Shown: positions 32,970 through 46,700, counted from the stretch's first letter. The stretch is 62,000 nucleotides of DNA from Adiantum capillus-veneris (GCA_014529385.2 CM043943.1:101113355-101175354), one strand, 5' to 3'. Made by a program: numbers and translations. The notes: a model not told the origin generated them from the sequence alone.

Positions 32970-35490
32970 ATGATTCTTCCTAGTCAAGTTAGAGTTGTTT
33001 TATCGTGGAAGCAGATTGTTTTATGTTTCAGGGTTGACTAGATTCTATACCAAGAAGACCCACAAGTTGAGATACGATAAAGAAAATCACACATAAAATC
33101 ATTCATTGAATAGATTCCCTTTGGATGACCTTCAAAATGTTTTTAATACAGATTTTGTTTCCACCACATAGAGCCTTAATTGACTTTTAGACTCATCTGT
33201 TTTTCTTTTTCTTTCTCTTTTTCTTTTTACTTTTTGAGTGGCTTTGTGTCTTGTTGTGTTGTAGTCATGTATTTTCTAGGGGTTCATCTTGACATTGTTA
33301 CCCTCCCTAGGCCCATCACAATAGCAAAACTTCCTTCATAATACTCAAGAAATATGGAAAGAGGGATTAAGCCCGCTAGAAAGGATTGACCTACGACACA
33401 TGACACTTCATAATATCAAATTAAGAGCCCACATTAACTACCAAGAATTAGGAAGGCATCTTTATATGATATTAAAAGAAGATCTCTAACGCTACACATT
33501 GGTTAAATTAGCTTAGTTATAATTCTTGAATAACAAACATAAACAAGGAACTATGAGGTAAAACTATATTGAACCTAAAGCAAAATACTGAGCAAGTATG
33601 TTAGATATTTTGTAATCGATTACTCTTGAAACAGACAATCATGAATGCCAGACAAAACAACAAAGAAACAAGAATAGGCAAGAAACACTTGTTTTGTGTT
33701 GGTAGCAATTCCTTGATGTGGTTTGGTATGGATATGACAGGGACCTCATGATGTTGAAGAGTCCAGCTACTGCAACATTTTCCTATGCAAATTAACAAAC
33801 AATACAACATACCTCCAGGCGGCACATTAGTGGAAAACGACACCAACCCTTATTGAACAAAATTAAAACAAATATAGAACCCTAACCTATCTATTTGCAC
33901 CATACTATAGGATCAAGGTAAGAGGATAGTGTATAGATTAGTTAACAGTCCTAAGGCTAGGCCTCTATCCTCATTGTCAAGATAATTAAAATTATCCTCG
34001 AAGAAACCATGAGTTTCATTCGTGCAATCTAATAATTCTTCCTCATCATCCCATATGCATATGCTCACTAGGAATTTCACTAGGCGTGGGCACTTATCTT
34101 GCTCAAAAGAGTAAGCTTCTGCAAATGGGGAGATGTTCTCCATTGGGTAGGGATCACTCATGAGAAATAGATGTATCAACCGTTCTAACGCCTCAAAATT
34201 TTCCCCACATGATAGATTAGCCACCAGATTACATTTGGAGGTAAGTATAGAGTAGATCATGTGAAACGCTTAAGAAAGGTAAAGAGGATACCTCTCACCA
34301 AAATTAGAAGTGGATGACTTTGGTAAACTAGCTATATCTATACACACAAATAGATTTTGGTTACGTTGTATAAAACAAAAAGGTTGTTTCATTGTCGGTG
34401 ATGTGACATATTGAGTTTGGGGCTATGGGACAAATCTTGTATGCTTCACTCTTGTTGCTTGATGGCCCTTGCTCTTTTACTCAGGTTTGGAAGTTAAGTG
34501 GTCAAGGGTCAAAGTTAAGAGGGAAGTGAGAGAATGATTGGTGTAAGTACTCCCGCCTTCCTTGGATAGATTATACCTTTTGAAAAGATGTCATCACTTT
34601 GTGAAACCAATTGCTCCGGGTTGTAATAGGTGAGGACTTTGTCCAATAGTTTCTAGCCACCCTAGGTGCTTCATTGAGTTATAAGGGTGGTAAGGTACTC
34701 TTCCATGAATTAACTTGAAATGTTCCTTGATACAAAAAATTACAACGGAAGGCATAGAATCATTGGTAATTTTGTGGAGATTGACAATGGTAAGTAAAAT
34801 TTGTGTGGAAGGTTTTACATCTATGGGTGAACTATATGAGAATCTAGAAGCTTCATGGGACTTCCCTCTTCCTAATCTAGGTGGAGCCTATCATTCTCAC
34901 TTTGGAATCCAAACTCGCTCTGGAACATGTGTGAAGTACTCCTTGATTTTTCCCTTCCTGTGGTCTTTGATTGGATTTGGAGTTACAGCGTTTGGCTTAA
35001 ATGGTTTTTTAGGCGACAAAAAAGAACATAACTTACGTTCAGGCAACCAATTTTTATCATTGTCATCATGGTAGCCTTGGGCTTATAGTTGTTCAAGAAC
35101 CCAAGGTAATGTATGATTCCACTTCTTGGAGCGAGTGGAGGATCTCCTGTGGGGCTTCTATTTTGAATAAGGTTGAAGAGTAATAGAGACCATTAATGAA
35201 GCGTGGGGGATATGTATCCCTTGTCGAGTCATGCTGAGTCTTAGGGGGAACATAATCTATTTTAGCCATGGAAATGGAAGCTTTAGAGGGTTGTGCCACA
35301 TGTAAGGATATTCTAACCTCTCAAATCTGCAATGTTTTCTTATCGTGTGTTCCCTTGGGAGGTGATGGCTTAGGAGCCATTCCTTGAGTGGTAGGGTTGA
35401 GAGTTGATTTCTGTGTTGTGATAATCATGGTCCCCCAATCAGTAGTACAATTACTTGTAGGAATCCACTTATGCCCTAGGTTTACTAATT
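32970..35490. other. Region without recognised genes
   Basis: A 115-codon minus-strand frame (33913-34260) and a 68-codon minus-strand frame (35093-35299, with DYVPPKTQHDSTRDTYPPRF) may be remnants of retrotransposon coding sequence, but I cannot tie them to a family. Nothing else is recognised. Confidence 0.4.
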
Positions 35491-35491
35491 A

Positions 35492-35925
35492 GGCAAAATT
35501 TGGACTCCCCTTTAAGGAGTTTGACTTTACCTCTCTCTACCAAAACGGGCACATGGATAAATTTTTGCAAACAAACTCCAAAGTTGGCAGAGGTTTGACA
35601 ATTAGAATGTCCTCTTCAAGCTCTATCTACTGATATATAGCACGCCATGAGATTCCTTATATTTTAGAAGATTCTTTTTTTGATTCACTTAGATTTCGAT
35701 AGAGTTGTCACATCATAGGTGAATCAGAAAAAGAATCTTCTAAAATATGAGGAATCTCATGGCGTGCTATATATCAGTAGTAGATAGAGCTTGAAGAGGA
35801 CATTCTAACTGTCAAACCTCCGCCAACTTTGGAGTTTGTTTGCAAAAATTTATCCATGCGCCCGTTTTGGTAGAGAGGTAAAGTCAAACTTCTTAAAGGG
35901 CCCCTTTGTGAGTCCAAATTTTTCC
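35492..35925. mobile_element. Foldback MITE (family 1), 434 bp
   Basis: The element is almost a full palindrome. The left half includes TTTGACTTTACCTCTCTCTA, CAAACTCCAAAGTTGGC, TAGCACGCCATGAGATTCC and TTTTAGAAGATTC. Its inverse fills the right half, around a centre near 35690. TA flanks both sides (35490-35491, 35926-35927). The ends match the 32515 element, except that the left end has lost about nine bases. It abuts, and probably truncated, the MITE at 35932-36292. Confidence 0.85.
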
Positions 35926-35931
35926 TAATTT

Positions 35932-36292
35932 CAATTTGAACAGGAAAGATGGCTAGTTTGTTTGACTTTAAATTTCCCCTCAAAATGAAACTTAAAATAT
36001 ATTGGGCAAAACCATATCATGTAACGTATCTACAGAAAGAGCTTCGCATGTAGATTATAAATGTATAATCTCCGCTCAAATTGGAGATCATATGTAGGAG
36101 TTATGGAAGGCCAAAATCCATAAAGTTTTCCACCCCCTTTTTTGAGGGGAAAAGTGCATCCTTGACCAATCTTACACCTCTCTTACACACCCACCATTCT
36201 TGCACACATGGCGTGCATCTATTTGTTAAATTATTAATTACCTCCATAATCTCATGGCAAACAAAGAGGCCCTCCTAGATCCCATCCTTTTG
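35932..36292. mobile_element. MITE (family 2), second copy, inverted relative to 23882-24325
   Basis: The reverse complement of the first copy aligns along most of its length: GGCTAGTTT, AAAGAGCTT, ATAATCTCC, AAATTGGAGAT, GTTATGGAAGG, CACCCACCATTCTTGCACAC, AATCTCATGGCAAA and AAAGAGGCCCTCCTAGA. Its left end is missing at the border with the foldback MITE. Confidence 0.75.
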
Positions 36293-36479
36293 TAATGACA
36301 AGAGCTATTTAACTCAATTGGATTTCGTAGAGACAGGTCAGAGCTCCTATGTCCAGTAATACACTATATAGTACTTAGAGGAGCTATTTAAGTCAATTAG
36401 GCATTGTAAGGTAGGTCAAAATCTAGAAAATAATTGTCTACTTCAAGTTGGATTGAATGTGTAACTCCAAGATTAGCCT

Positions 36480-37018
36480 CACATTGGCGCCTAATATGTT
36501 TCTTCCATTATAAAGCTTGAATTTGGACTTGTACCTTTTTCAACTATGCTAGTGTCTAGGATGCCTTCTTTTGATGAATGGCACGTAATTAGTCTCGGCT
36601 TAGGGGATCATAGTATCTTTTGAATTTATCCCCATTGAGAAATCCAATGATCTCAACTTCATTTACTCCACATGAATGGTAGATTGTAGGGTTAATTCAC
36701 ATAATGTATACGGTCCTTTCCTACAATATTTCAACTTTTTCTTCTCACTATACACTCCATATATAAGAACTATATCCTCAACCTTGATATCCTTATTCTT
36801 TAAATGGCGGTCATACCACTTTTTTTCATATCCTTCTCCACGAGGGAATTTCACACATCCAATTATCTCTCTTCTTCTAGCCTCTCAAGGATGTATAAAT
36901 GCTCGACTAATGGGTTACCATCCCAAACTTCTTGAGAAGCTACTTGAAGATTAGGAATGACGGACTCCTATGACATAACTGCTTCTTGTCCTTAACCATC
37001 TTGAATTATGTACAGTTA
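36480..37018 (-). pseudogene. Ty3/gypsy relic B, integrase C-terminal end
   Basis: On the minus strand a degenerate integrase end is seen: WYDRHLKNKDIKVEDIVLIY, then LKYCRKGPYTLCEL, near 36690-36830. This fits the 'Y..K.....F..GDLVL.Y ... K....WxGPY.V' end of Ty3/gypsy integrases. The rest of the same integrase is beyond the inserted Copia element, at 40715-41175 on the same strand. Confidence 0.65.
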
Positions 37019-37023
37019 ATAGC

Positions 37024-37212
37024 TGTTGGGGTATAGGTGCCTGTGCCTTGCCCGGACGCCCAGAGTCTGGGCGCCCATTGACTTGTATACCTTATACATA
37101 GCATAAGTGTATAGGGGGCTGCTCACTCTTTTGAGTCTCCCCACCCACATCGTGTGTGTGTCTCCTTCTCTCTCTCTCACTCTCCGTCTGTGGTGCTCCC
37201 CGATCCCCTTCA
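37024..37212 (+). repeat. 5' LTR of the non-autonomous Copia element
   Basis: 189 bp. It contains a short palindrome-like GCCCAGAGTCTGGGC, CATAGCATAAGTGTATAG, and a CT-rich end. Confidence 0.93.
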
Positions 37213-37214
37213 AT

Positions 37215-37226
37215 TGGTATCAGAGC
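37215..37226 (+). other. Primer-binding site
   Basis: TGGTATCAGAGC, complementary to the 3' end of plant initiator Met tRNA, two bases after the 5' LTR. Confidence 0.9.
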
Positions 37227-38596
37227 GTAGGTGCGGAGGGAGCGCGTGTGTCCACAGTCACGACGACAGCGGAGAGCCAGTTTCATTCCGGAAATCGTGT
37301 CCGCGCGCGCGCACTTTTAATAGTGCAAACAGGGTTTCGACTTTGGCATCGGCAAATTCAGCTTTCCGAGAGCGTTTCCATCGGGCGTCCTGACGCTTTA
37401 CCCCCCTTTCGAAGCCATTCGAGCCATCAAAAACTTCATTCGAGCTACGGTTGAGGAGCTGCATTTTTCAGCCCTCTTTTGGCAGTTTATGCTGCGTTTT
37501 TGGGTCGAAACGGAGGTTTTTGGCATAGCTTTCACACCCGGAGTCGGATACATGTGATCCAGGAGTCTACCTTGGGGTTTTGGCACGCTCCGGACGCGCT
37601 CGTCATATCAAAAATTTAAAATTCTGAACGCTGAATTTTCTGCAGCAGCAGTTGTTTATTGTGTGTCGAAGATTCCACACATGGTTTGCTTTCAAATGTG
37701 AGAGTGATATTTGCTGCAAGTTTCCTCATAGGTGGGAGGATACAATGTATGCCTTATGTGGTTTGATGCTCAGGGAGACTAATGTGATTGCATTTTGAGC
37801 TCGGCAATGTATGCCTCGAGCATGTTTTTTGGCAGTCACAGGTAGAGCAGATATTTGTGTACTAGATTTGCAGGTGTTTGCAATGATGTATGCAAAGTGT
37901 GGAGATTGGTGCATGCATTTGGAGTGCGGTTTGATGCGCTTTGGTTGCTCATGGTTTTGAGCGTGCAGTCAGTTTGGTTATTGGTTTTGTGGCCGTTTTA
38001 CTGACGAAACTCTGGCGAAATTTTCCCAGGAGTTTTATGCGCATCATTTATGCGATCTAGGTAGAGATTGCGGGTTGCACTCAGCATTTGTGTGCGGTGT
38101 TCTCTGCAGGTGGGAGATTTGTGCGTGTGTATGCACCGATACCGCACAATGTAGGCTTGGTGATTAGCTCATGGTTTGACAGGTGTACAATTATCTTGGC
38201 ACACTCACAGGAGTGAGTATTGTGATGTATGCTTGTGTGGCTACGAGCTAGGTAGCCGGATTCGAGCACTAATGGCTTGAAGTTTTTCAGCAGGTTTCAG
38301 CTACAGGTTTACAAGTTTACAGGAAGGTTTGAGGGCTTATTTGGGCGCTGAATTTTCAGCCATTGTTTCCTCTTTGCAAGTGTCCATGTATGGCTCAGTT
38401 GTAGGCTGATCTGGGACACGTTTGTGACTTGTTTATGCAGTTGTTTAAGAGCTGAATTTTGGGGCTGTTTTGGGGCTGATTTGCAGCCATATCTTACAGC
38501 CATATTTGCAGACTTTTGTTGATGCGATTTGAGCCAGTTTAGGGCTGATTTGGTTGACATTTGCTACTCATTGTTGGTTGCTGTTTTGCGAGCATT

Positions 38597-40117
38597 ATGG
38601 CTGATTTTTCATTTGACTTCCAGCGTTATGGTCTGACACAGTTTGATGGTGCAGATTTTGTTGCTTGGAAGGAGCATATGCTTGTTGCATTGGCGGATTT
38701 GGGGCAGGATAAACCCTTGCGTGGTTTATCGGCGAAGCCCAATTCTATGCCTGATGATGATTGGCAGGATCTTGATGAGTTAGCCATGTCTACGATTTGT
38801 TTGCATCTGGTTGAGTCTGTTTACTGGCAGGTCTCGAGGGAGACTACAACTCATACTTTATGGCAGAGTTTACATGCTATGTATGCGACATCCATGTCTA
38901 CAGGGGAGTATAGTCCCACTTCTATGTCCATGGGAGAGATTGGTCCCACACGCAAGTCTCGACGGCATAGAGACTTGACATGTTGGCATTGTGGACATAG
39001 AGGGCACATTAGGTGTCGATGTTTCAGGCGTTTGAGACAACGGAGGCGACAGATGCGTGATGCAGACTTAGGTATGACAGATGCTAGTGAGATCAGTACG
39101 GTGGTTACTGAGTATGCTTGTGACGGCGATGTCACATTTACATCTAGCTTGTCTTCAGACGATATTATGTCTACGGATTACATATCGGATTGCACATTGT
39201 CTTCACATTGGTTACTAGATTCAGATGCTACTTTCCATGTCACGTCGCATCGTGAGTGGTTTAGCATGTTTTCTAGTGGGAGACTTGGTTGTGTGCACAT
39301 GGCTGATGGTGTTGTGTATGACATTGAGGGTGCAGGAGACGTATGTTTGTCCTTGCCCAGTGGTATGAGATTTACCTTGCGTTATGTGCCAGATCTGAGA
39401 CAGGATTTGATCTCAGTCAGACAGTTACGGGATAGTGGATGTCATATTTCGCTACGAGAGCGAGATTTTGTGATGCATTTGGGTTCGCTAGTGATTGCGA
39501 GAGGTGCCAGGAGTGGTACAGGTTACCCATTGCATGTGGATCACGGGAGAGACGGTGTTGTCTCTGTGATCACGCAACTAGGTAGAGAGCGAGAGAGCAG
39601 GCGAGTCTCTTTTGCTCATGGGTTGCAGGGTACTTTGCATGGAGTGCAGAGTAGTGAGCTCGTTGTGCACACAGTTGGGGCACGACTTGAGCAGTCACAC
39701 AAAGAGGTGACAGAGTCAGACATGCATGCTTTGCTAGTGACTGAGCAAAGCAGAGAGTCAGTTGTGCGAGATACTTCTATGCAGGATAGACAGGTAGAGC
39801 GGTCTTGCTCTAATGACTCACGACAGAAGGACGTTGTGCAAGAGTCTATGCATACGGAGTTAGAGCATGAGAGCTCTAGTGAGTCACAGCAGATTGAGTG
39901 GTCATGTTTGCAGTGGATGATTGCAGAGGAGACTGAGATGTCAGCGATTATGCAGCCATTCCTTTCTATGCTCGACAATGACCATGGGGATATAGTTGTG
40001 CAGGATATGTCTTTCAGCAGACACCTAGAGCAGCTGGTTTGCTCTGAGGTTGCACGACAGGTTGATGCATTTTTTGCGGACAGTCAGGAGATGCATGTGG
40101 TTGACATGCCTCGTTAG
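38597..40117 (+). CDS. Gag-protease polyprotein of the non-autonomous Copia element
   Basis: Open for 506 codons from MADFSFDFQRYG (preferred over an upstream ATG at 38561, because Copia Gag proteins commonly start MA-x). It has a Gag-type N-terminal domain. A CCHC zinc knuckle, CWHCGHRGHIRCRC, begins near residue 129. A protease-like segment SHWLLDSDATFHVT near residue 203 follows, with Asp-Ser-Asp where active Copia proteases have Asp-Ser-Gly. LRYVPDLRQDLISVRQL after it fits the protease end. The last 200 residues are Ser/Gln/Glu-rich and match nothing I know. After TAG 40115 the same frame continues to 40441 with a remnant of the reverse-transcriptase end (LRPDIATAVGAFAVGVVSR, RTYLQYVCGTSGG). 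An open, long ORF in an element without integrase suggests that a Gag is kept for packaging. Confidence 0.85.
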   Translation: MADFSFDFQRYGLTQFDGADFVAWKEHMLVALADLGQDKPLRGLSAKPNSMPDDDWQDLDELAMSTICLHLVESVYWQVSRETTTHTLWQSLHAMYATSMSTGEYSPTSMSMGEIGPTRKSRRHRDLTCWHCGHRGHIRCRCFRRLRQRRRQMRDADLGMTDASEISTVVTEYACDGDVTFTSSLSSDDIMSTDYISDCTLSSHWLLDSDATFHVTSHREWFSMFSSGRLGCVHMADGVVYDIEGAGDVCLSLPSGMRFTLRYVPDLRQDLISVRQLRDSGCHISLRERDFVMHLGSLVIARGARSGTGYPLHVDHGRDGVVSVITQLGRERESRRVSFAHGLQGTLHGVQSSELVVHTVGARLEQSHKEVTESDMHALLVTEQSRESVVRDTSMQDRQVERSCSNDSRQKDVVQESMHTELEHESSSESQQIEWSCLQWMIAEETEMSAIMQPFLSMLDNDHGDIVVQDMSFSRHLEQLVCSEVARQVDAFFADSQEMHVVDMPR

Positions 40118-40520
40118 TCAGAGATGCCTATTGCCAGGGATATATATGTTGATGCATGCTCCGTAGAGCTAGCAGGGCCCACTAGCATTGCATCGGCATT
40201 CGGTGGTCTCATGTATGAGATGTTGATCTTGAGACCGGATATCGCAACTGCAGTGGGAGCATTTGCAGTTGGGGTTGTCAGTCGTTTGTTGACTGATGAT
40301 GGCATAGTGCACGAGGGAGATATGCAGGTATTGCGTACATACTTGCAGTACGTGTGTGGTACGTCTGGTGGTGTATGGACTTACACGGGAGCAAGACAGC
40401 CGGATGCACACGATCACAGCCAGCCAGTGGGCATCGGTTGAGAGCGGTTTTCTCTCACCTTTTGTAGTCTTTAGACTAGGTTCCCTTGCTTAAAGGAACA
40501 ATCGCCTTTAAGTGGGAGGT

Positions 40521-40709
40521 TGTTGGGGTATAGGTGCCTGTGCCTTGCCCGGCCGCCCAGAGTCTGGGCGCCCATTGACTTGTATACCTTATACATAGCA
40601 TAAGTGTATAGGGGGCTGCTCACTCTTTTGAGTCTCCCCACCCACATCGTGTGTGTGTCTCCTTCTCTCTCTCTCACTCTCCGTCTGTGGTGCTCCCCGA
40701 TCCTCTTCA
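40521..40709 (+). repeat. 3' LTR of the non-autonomous Copia element
   Basis: Differs from the 5' LTR at two of 189 positions (A/C near the start, C/T near the end). Confidence 0.93.
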
Positions 40710-40714
40710 ATAGC

Positions 40715-41175
40715 CACTTTATAAGAAATGTGATAATCCCATAGAGATGTATAAGCTTCAAATCCTAATCTATGCAATGAGTCTCTATTGTCTTAGAAAA
40801 AAAAAAATCATAGACTTGTTGGTACTTTTGACTTGTCTTTTACTTGTGGATAATAAGGTGTAGACTTGTGGTGGGGTATCATGAAACTCAACGTGAGCTC
40901 TTATTACCATTTATAAACTCGGTAGCATTTTTACTCACAATTCCAAAGGGACACCCAAATTGTGTAACAATATCCTTGAAGAGAAAATTAGTTGTTGTCC
41001 TTGCATCAGCCTTGTGTGTAGACTTAGCTTCAACCAACAAAATCACATAATCACTAGCAACAATAATTTATCGAGATTGAGAGTTATGAACTGCAAGATG
41101 GATGGGACCTACAAAGTCTAAGCCCCACTTTTCAAATGAGTGGGTGGCCTTAATAAGATGTAAGGACCTTTTGTC
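40715..41175 (-). pseudogene. Ty3/gypsy relic B, integrase core
   Basis: On the minus strand: HSFEKWGLDFVGPIHLA, IIVASDYVILLVEAKSTHKA, TTNFLFKDIVTQFGCPFGIV, then KNATEFING. This is the D-D part of a Ty3/gypsy integrase core, with Lys-Asn in place of the usual Asp-x-Gly near the second Asp, and with stops. It continues leftward into the Copia insertion site and resumes at 36480-37018. Confidence 0.78.
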
Positions 41176-42416
<1,241 letters not shown>

Positions 42417-42815
42417 GACCTTGGGACTGAGGCCGGGGATGGTTAATGATTTTACAAGATTATGTTATACTCGTGATGCATGAAGCCTTCCATCTTCATT
42501 GCATCACCTAGGTCACAAATAACACATTTAAGAATGTATTGTACCAAGTCTCTCTTGATGGGAGAATCTATAATACAAAAGCCTATTGGAGGGGGGAGCG
42601 GCTCCACATAAATCCGGTCCCTAACTATTGTCATGCTCTCTAATTCTCTCTCTTGCAAAAGTATTGTTCATGCCAAGTTAATTAAGTCCAATGGTTATGT
42701 TGCTACCGCTAATTATGTTCACCCTCTATGTTCTCAAAGTAGTCTCATGAAAAAGCTCACTACAATTCTCTTAATTCCGCTATTCTTAATGTTCCTAGGC
42801 CACTTCTATTACATT
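42417..42815 (+). repeat. Probable 5' LTR of Ty3/gypsy relic A
   Basis: A direct repeat of 47150-47541 with about 85-90 percent visual identity. Shared landmarks are GATGGTTAATG, CATCTTCATTGCATCACCTA, GCCTATTGGAGGGGGGAG and GCTACCGCTAATTA. Exact ends are uncertain because TG...CA termini are not clear. Confidence 0.7.
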
Positions 42816-43357
42816 GGCAATAGAGCTATTGGTTTCTCTTTTCTTGCTTAAGAAGAGAGGTCCTTAAGTTGTCCATGAAAGGTTGGGCTTGTTCATTGCA
42901 ATAGGGTAAGTGGGACATGGATCTATTATCTTGGTTGAAAAGGACTTAGTCCAAGGTACACCGTTGGGAACTATAGTCTTAATAATAGAGCATCTTGGGG
43001 CTTGCCTTTGGATTAACATAATTGATCTACAAGCAAGCTCAACATGAATCATAATCAACCAAGCAATGTTGACCCTCTCCACTAGTCTTTACAATCAATA
43101 GTGACTTAACCATGGGTGTGGCTGCTTGAGAGCTAATTTTTAAAGGTAAAGAAGAGTAGCAACTAAGGTTTTTGAGGGTACCAAAGCACAAAGTAATCTA
43201 CACATAAGCTTAATCAGTAGAATGAACATTGATAACTTTGATTCTGCACATGAAGGTGCTAATGATGATGCTCCCATGTTTGTTAATTATCTTGCCCTGC
43301 TTTTCAAGCCAAAGTTACTCAACAATTGCATGCTTATGGGATTTCCCTTTCTCACTA

Positions 43358-43358
<1 letters not shown>

Positions 43359-43420
<62 letters not shown>
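43359..43420. repeat. (GA)n microsatellite
   Basis: About 31 uninterrupted GA dinucleotides inside the leader of Ty3/gypsy relic A. Confidence 0.97.
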
Positions 43421-43424
<4 letters not shown>

Positions 43425-43739
43425 GGAGGCCTCTTGATGAGACTCCCAAAAGAAGACTCTCTCCCATAGGAGAGGAGGAATCCAAAGAACGAGAAAGAAG
43501 AAAATTGCTAAGTTCCTCTAAAGACGTGGCTCCATGAAGACGGTGGTCTAGACAATCGCCAAATCCTCCCAAGAGGAAACGGTCAAAAATCCATAGTCCT
43601 TCTCCTCGTCACTCCAAAAAGGAAGAGAGGAAACAAAGGAAGAAAAGGGCAAGAAAGAGGTCACCCTCTTCTCCTTCTTCTTCACCTTCCTCCTCTTCTG
43701 ACGAAATCTTTATCCACTCCTAGAGAATACAAGAGGAGA

Positions 43740-46700
43740 GGACATCACAAATCTTACCTTGCATGGAGAAGGTCCCAAAAGCTCAAGAAATTCAAAGAGG
43801 GAGGAGAGAGTATCTCTTTTCTTACCTATGATGGCTCCTTTGGTGCTACCAACAAAGTAATGGCCTTCATCCAACAATTTGATGTGGCCGTTGGCAACGA
43901 GTGCTTCACAGAGTCCTCCAAGCCTACGCCATGTAGTTATGCACTTCCAAAACTATGCTCATCAATGGTGGGCTAGCCTTTGTGGCAATGGCGAAGCCCC
44001 AAAGACATGGAAAATTCTACGAGTTTCCATCATGAAGCAATTCCTTGCAAGCGATGCAAAGGACAAAGTGCTTACCAAATGGAGGAGTTTGAATCTGCTC
44101 TCCAACAAGTCTATCCACAAATATGTGGATAAGTTTTGGGATTTACATCTCAAGGCTACTATCTTTCAAATGATAAGACTTTGCTAAGAACAAGCAAAAC
44201 TTTTGTGCGGGATTACCTGAAGAAATGGACGAGTATGTCAAGTTCCTACAGCCTGGTTCTATTATCGAAGTAATCCACCACACTATAGTTGCTTTGCACA
44301 TTGATTTCCAATAAGGGGCTAAAAGGAATGCCAAGCCCATGGAAAGCAAAGACAAAAATGATGCAAAGGAAAAAAAACAATGCCCAAAACTCTTCCCAAG
44401 GAAATTCTAACAACAATATCAACAACAATCGGTCCAAGGAGAAGGAGATTTACAAAGGTAAACACAAACTCTCTCCTAAAGAGCTAGTAGATTTTTGTAA
44501 GGAACACCCAAATGTTTTAAGTCTGGGGGCAAGGACATGGCTACCATTCTTGCCCCAAAAGAAATGATCGCAATGAGACTCCTGGAGCACTCACAGTTGA
44601 AGCTCCAAAAGAGGATGCTCATTGCAAAGGATCACCTCTCTTTTATGCTTGGGGAAAGGTAAGAGAGCACGATCCCTTCATCTTGTTTGACCCTGGCTCT
44701 ATCACAACTTCATATCAACTGAGTTGTCCACTAAGTTGGGCATTCAAGCTTTCGAGATGGAAGATACTATAATTGTCGATGGAGCTTTCAAGGGACAAAA
44801 GTACTCTGTTACTCCCTTGATTGAGAAGTTGAGGCTTCATGTCCAAAGATACGTCGACAAAGAAGACTTTTTCATCTCTCATTTCCAACATGAGGATGTT
44901 ATCCTAGGGGCACCATGGTTCAACCACATGGCTACAAACATGAAGTTCCCTGAAAGGAGAATGTACTTCACCTACAGGTAAAAGATCATGTATATAGATG
45001 CTAATGAGTCTGGTTATACTATACCACTTGTAGATTCACCTGCTTTTGATAAGTTAATGAAAATCTCAGTTTCTGCGTACATGGTTTTTGTCGAAGAGTC
45101 TCTAAATGACGCTAATGTTTTATCAAATGAAAATGATAGGAATCAAGAAGAGTTTGACTTGTTTAATTTTTCAAAAGGATTCCAAGATGTTTTTATCGAT
45201 GATACCTTGGACTTACCTCTAAAACAAGGGGATGATGACCATCAAATTGAGCTCCTACCAGGAAGCTCACTGCCTAACAAGACTCCTTACCGAGTTTCCC
45301 AAGCTCAACAAGAGGAGATCATAAGGCAAGTAAAAGAATTGGTAGGGGATGGTGAGGCCTAGATTCTCTCCCCTTTGTCCTCTAGTTCTTTTAATGCAAA
45401 AGAAAGATGGTACCTACCACACGTGTGTGGACTATTGAGTACTAAACCATATCACTATCAAAAATAGATTTATGGTATTGTGGGTAGAGGATATGTTGGA
45501 TAAGCTACAAGGCTCTATCTACTTTAGTAGGATTGACCTTAAAAGTGGCTACCATCAAGCAAGGATAGTGAATGAAGATATCCTAAAGACCGCGGGCCGT
45601 ACAATGTTTGGTCTTTATGAGTATCTAGTCATGCCTTACTCCAAGTCATTGGAGGAACAAAAGCAGCATCTCCAGGTGATTTTTCAAGATTTGAGAGAGA
45701 ACAAGCTTTTTATCAGTAAAAAAGGAGTGAATTTTTCCTTCAAGAGATTCAATACTTAGGTCATAGTATCTCTCAAGATGGTATCTGTAAGGATCCATCA
45801 ATGTTGGAGGTAATAAAAGCATGGCCTAATCCAAGGAATCTACACAAGCTAAGAAGCTTTATTGGTATGTGTGCATACTATAGATGCTTCATAGCCAAAT
45901 TCTCTCAAATAGTAGGACCATTACATGACTTAACAAAGTAGAACCTTAAGTACTCATGGAATGCTAAAGCGCAAAATGCTTCTGACAAGCTTAAAGAGAA
46001 GCTTACCTCTCGGCCAGTGCTTATGATTCCGAATCTCTGAAAGCCATTTGAGGTCCAATGTGATGCTTGTGGTGATTGACTTGGAGCAGTCTTGCTTCAA
46101 GAAGGGCATTCCATAGCATATGAGAGCTGCAGGCTCAATGTTGATGAGAACAGGACTTGAGTATATACAAAAATTAGCTTTTAGCTGTTCTACATGCCCT
46201 AGACACATGGAAGGACTACCTATTGGGGACTCCATTTATATTATGAATAGACCACCAAAGTCTCAAGTACTTCATGACACAAACCAAACTTTTCGACAAA
46301 CAGATGAGGTGGGCAAATTTTCTTTTGCAATTTTATTTTCATATTGCTCACATTAATGGTAAGCACAATCAAGTGGCTGATGCACTTTCACGACAACCAA
46401 GAGTCAATGTAGTGTCTATAGAAACTCACAACAATGTTCTATCTTCTATGATAGATGAGTATTCTACTAACCCTGACTTTAAAGATATAATGTCAGCCCT
46501 TGCCTTAGGGAAGAAAGAGGAACCATTCACCTCGTAGGATGTTTATCTTCCCCATGGCAACATGCTATGTGTTCCTCACTCCCTTCCCGAGAAAGTTACG
46601 TATGAATCCCATGCTCCTCCATGTGTAGGGAATCAATGAATTCAACCTACTATTCAAGGACTAGAAACATACTTCTATTGGCCTACCATGAAACTGGACA

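Larger units (their letters stand above)
37024..40709 (+). mobile_element. Non-autonomous Copia-type LTR element, 3686 bp, young
   Basis: LTRs of 189 bp (37024-37212 and 40521-40709) start TGTTGGGGTATAGG, end CTTCA and differ at two positions only. The 5-bp target duplication ATAGC is at 37019-37023 and 40710-40714. A primer site TGGTATCAGAGC (initiator Met tRNA) follows the 5' LTR, and a polypurine stretch AAGTGGGAGGT precedes the 3' LTR. A leader of about 1.37 kb precedes the one long ORF, which codes for Gag and a protease-like part only. Integrase and nearly all reverse transcriptase are missing. It is inserted in Ty3/gypsy relic B. Confidence 0.93.
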
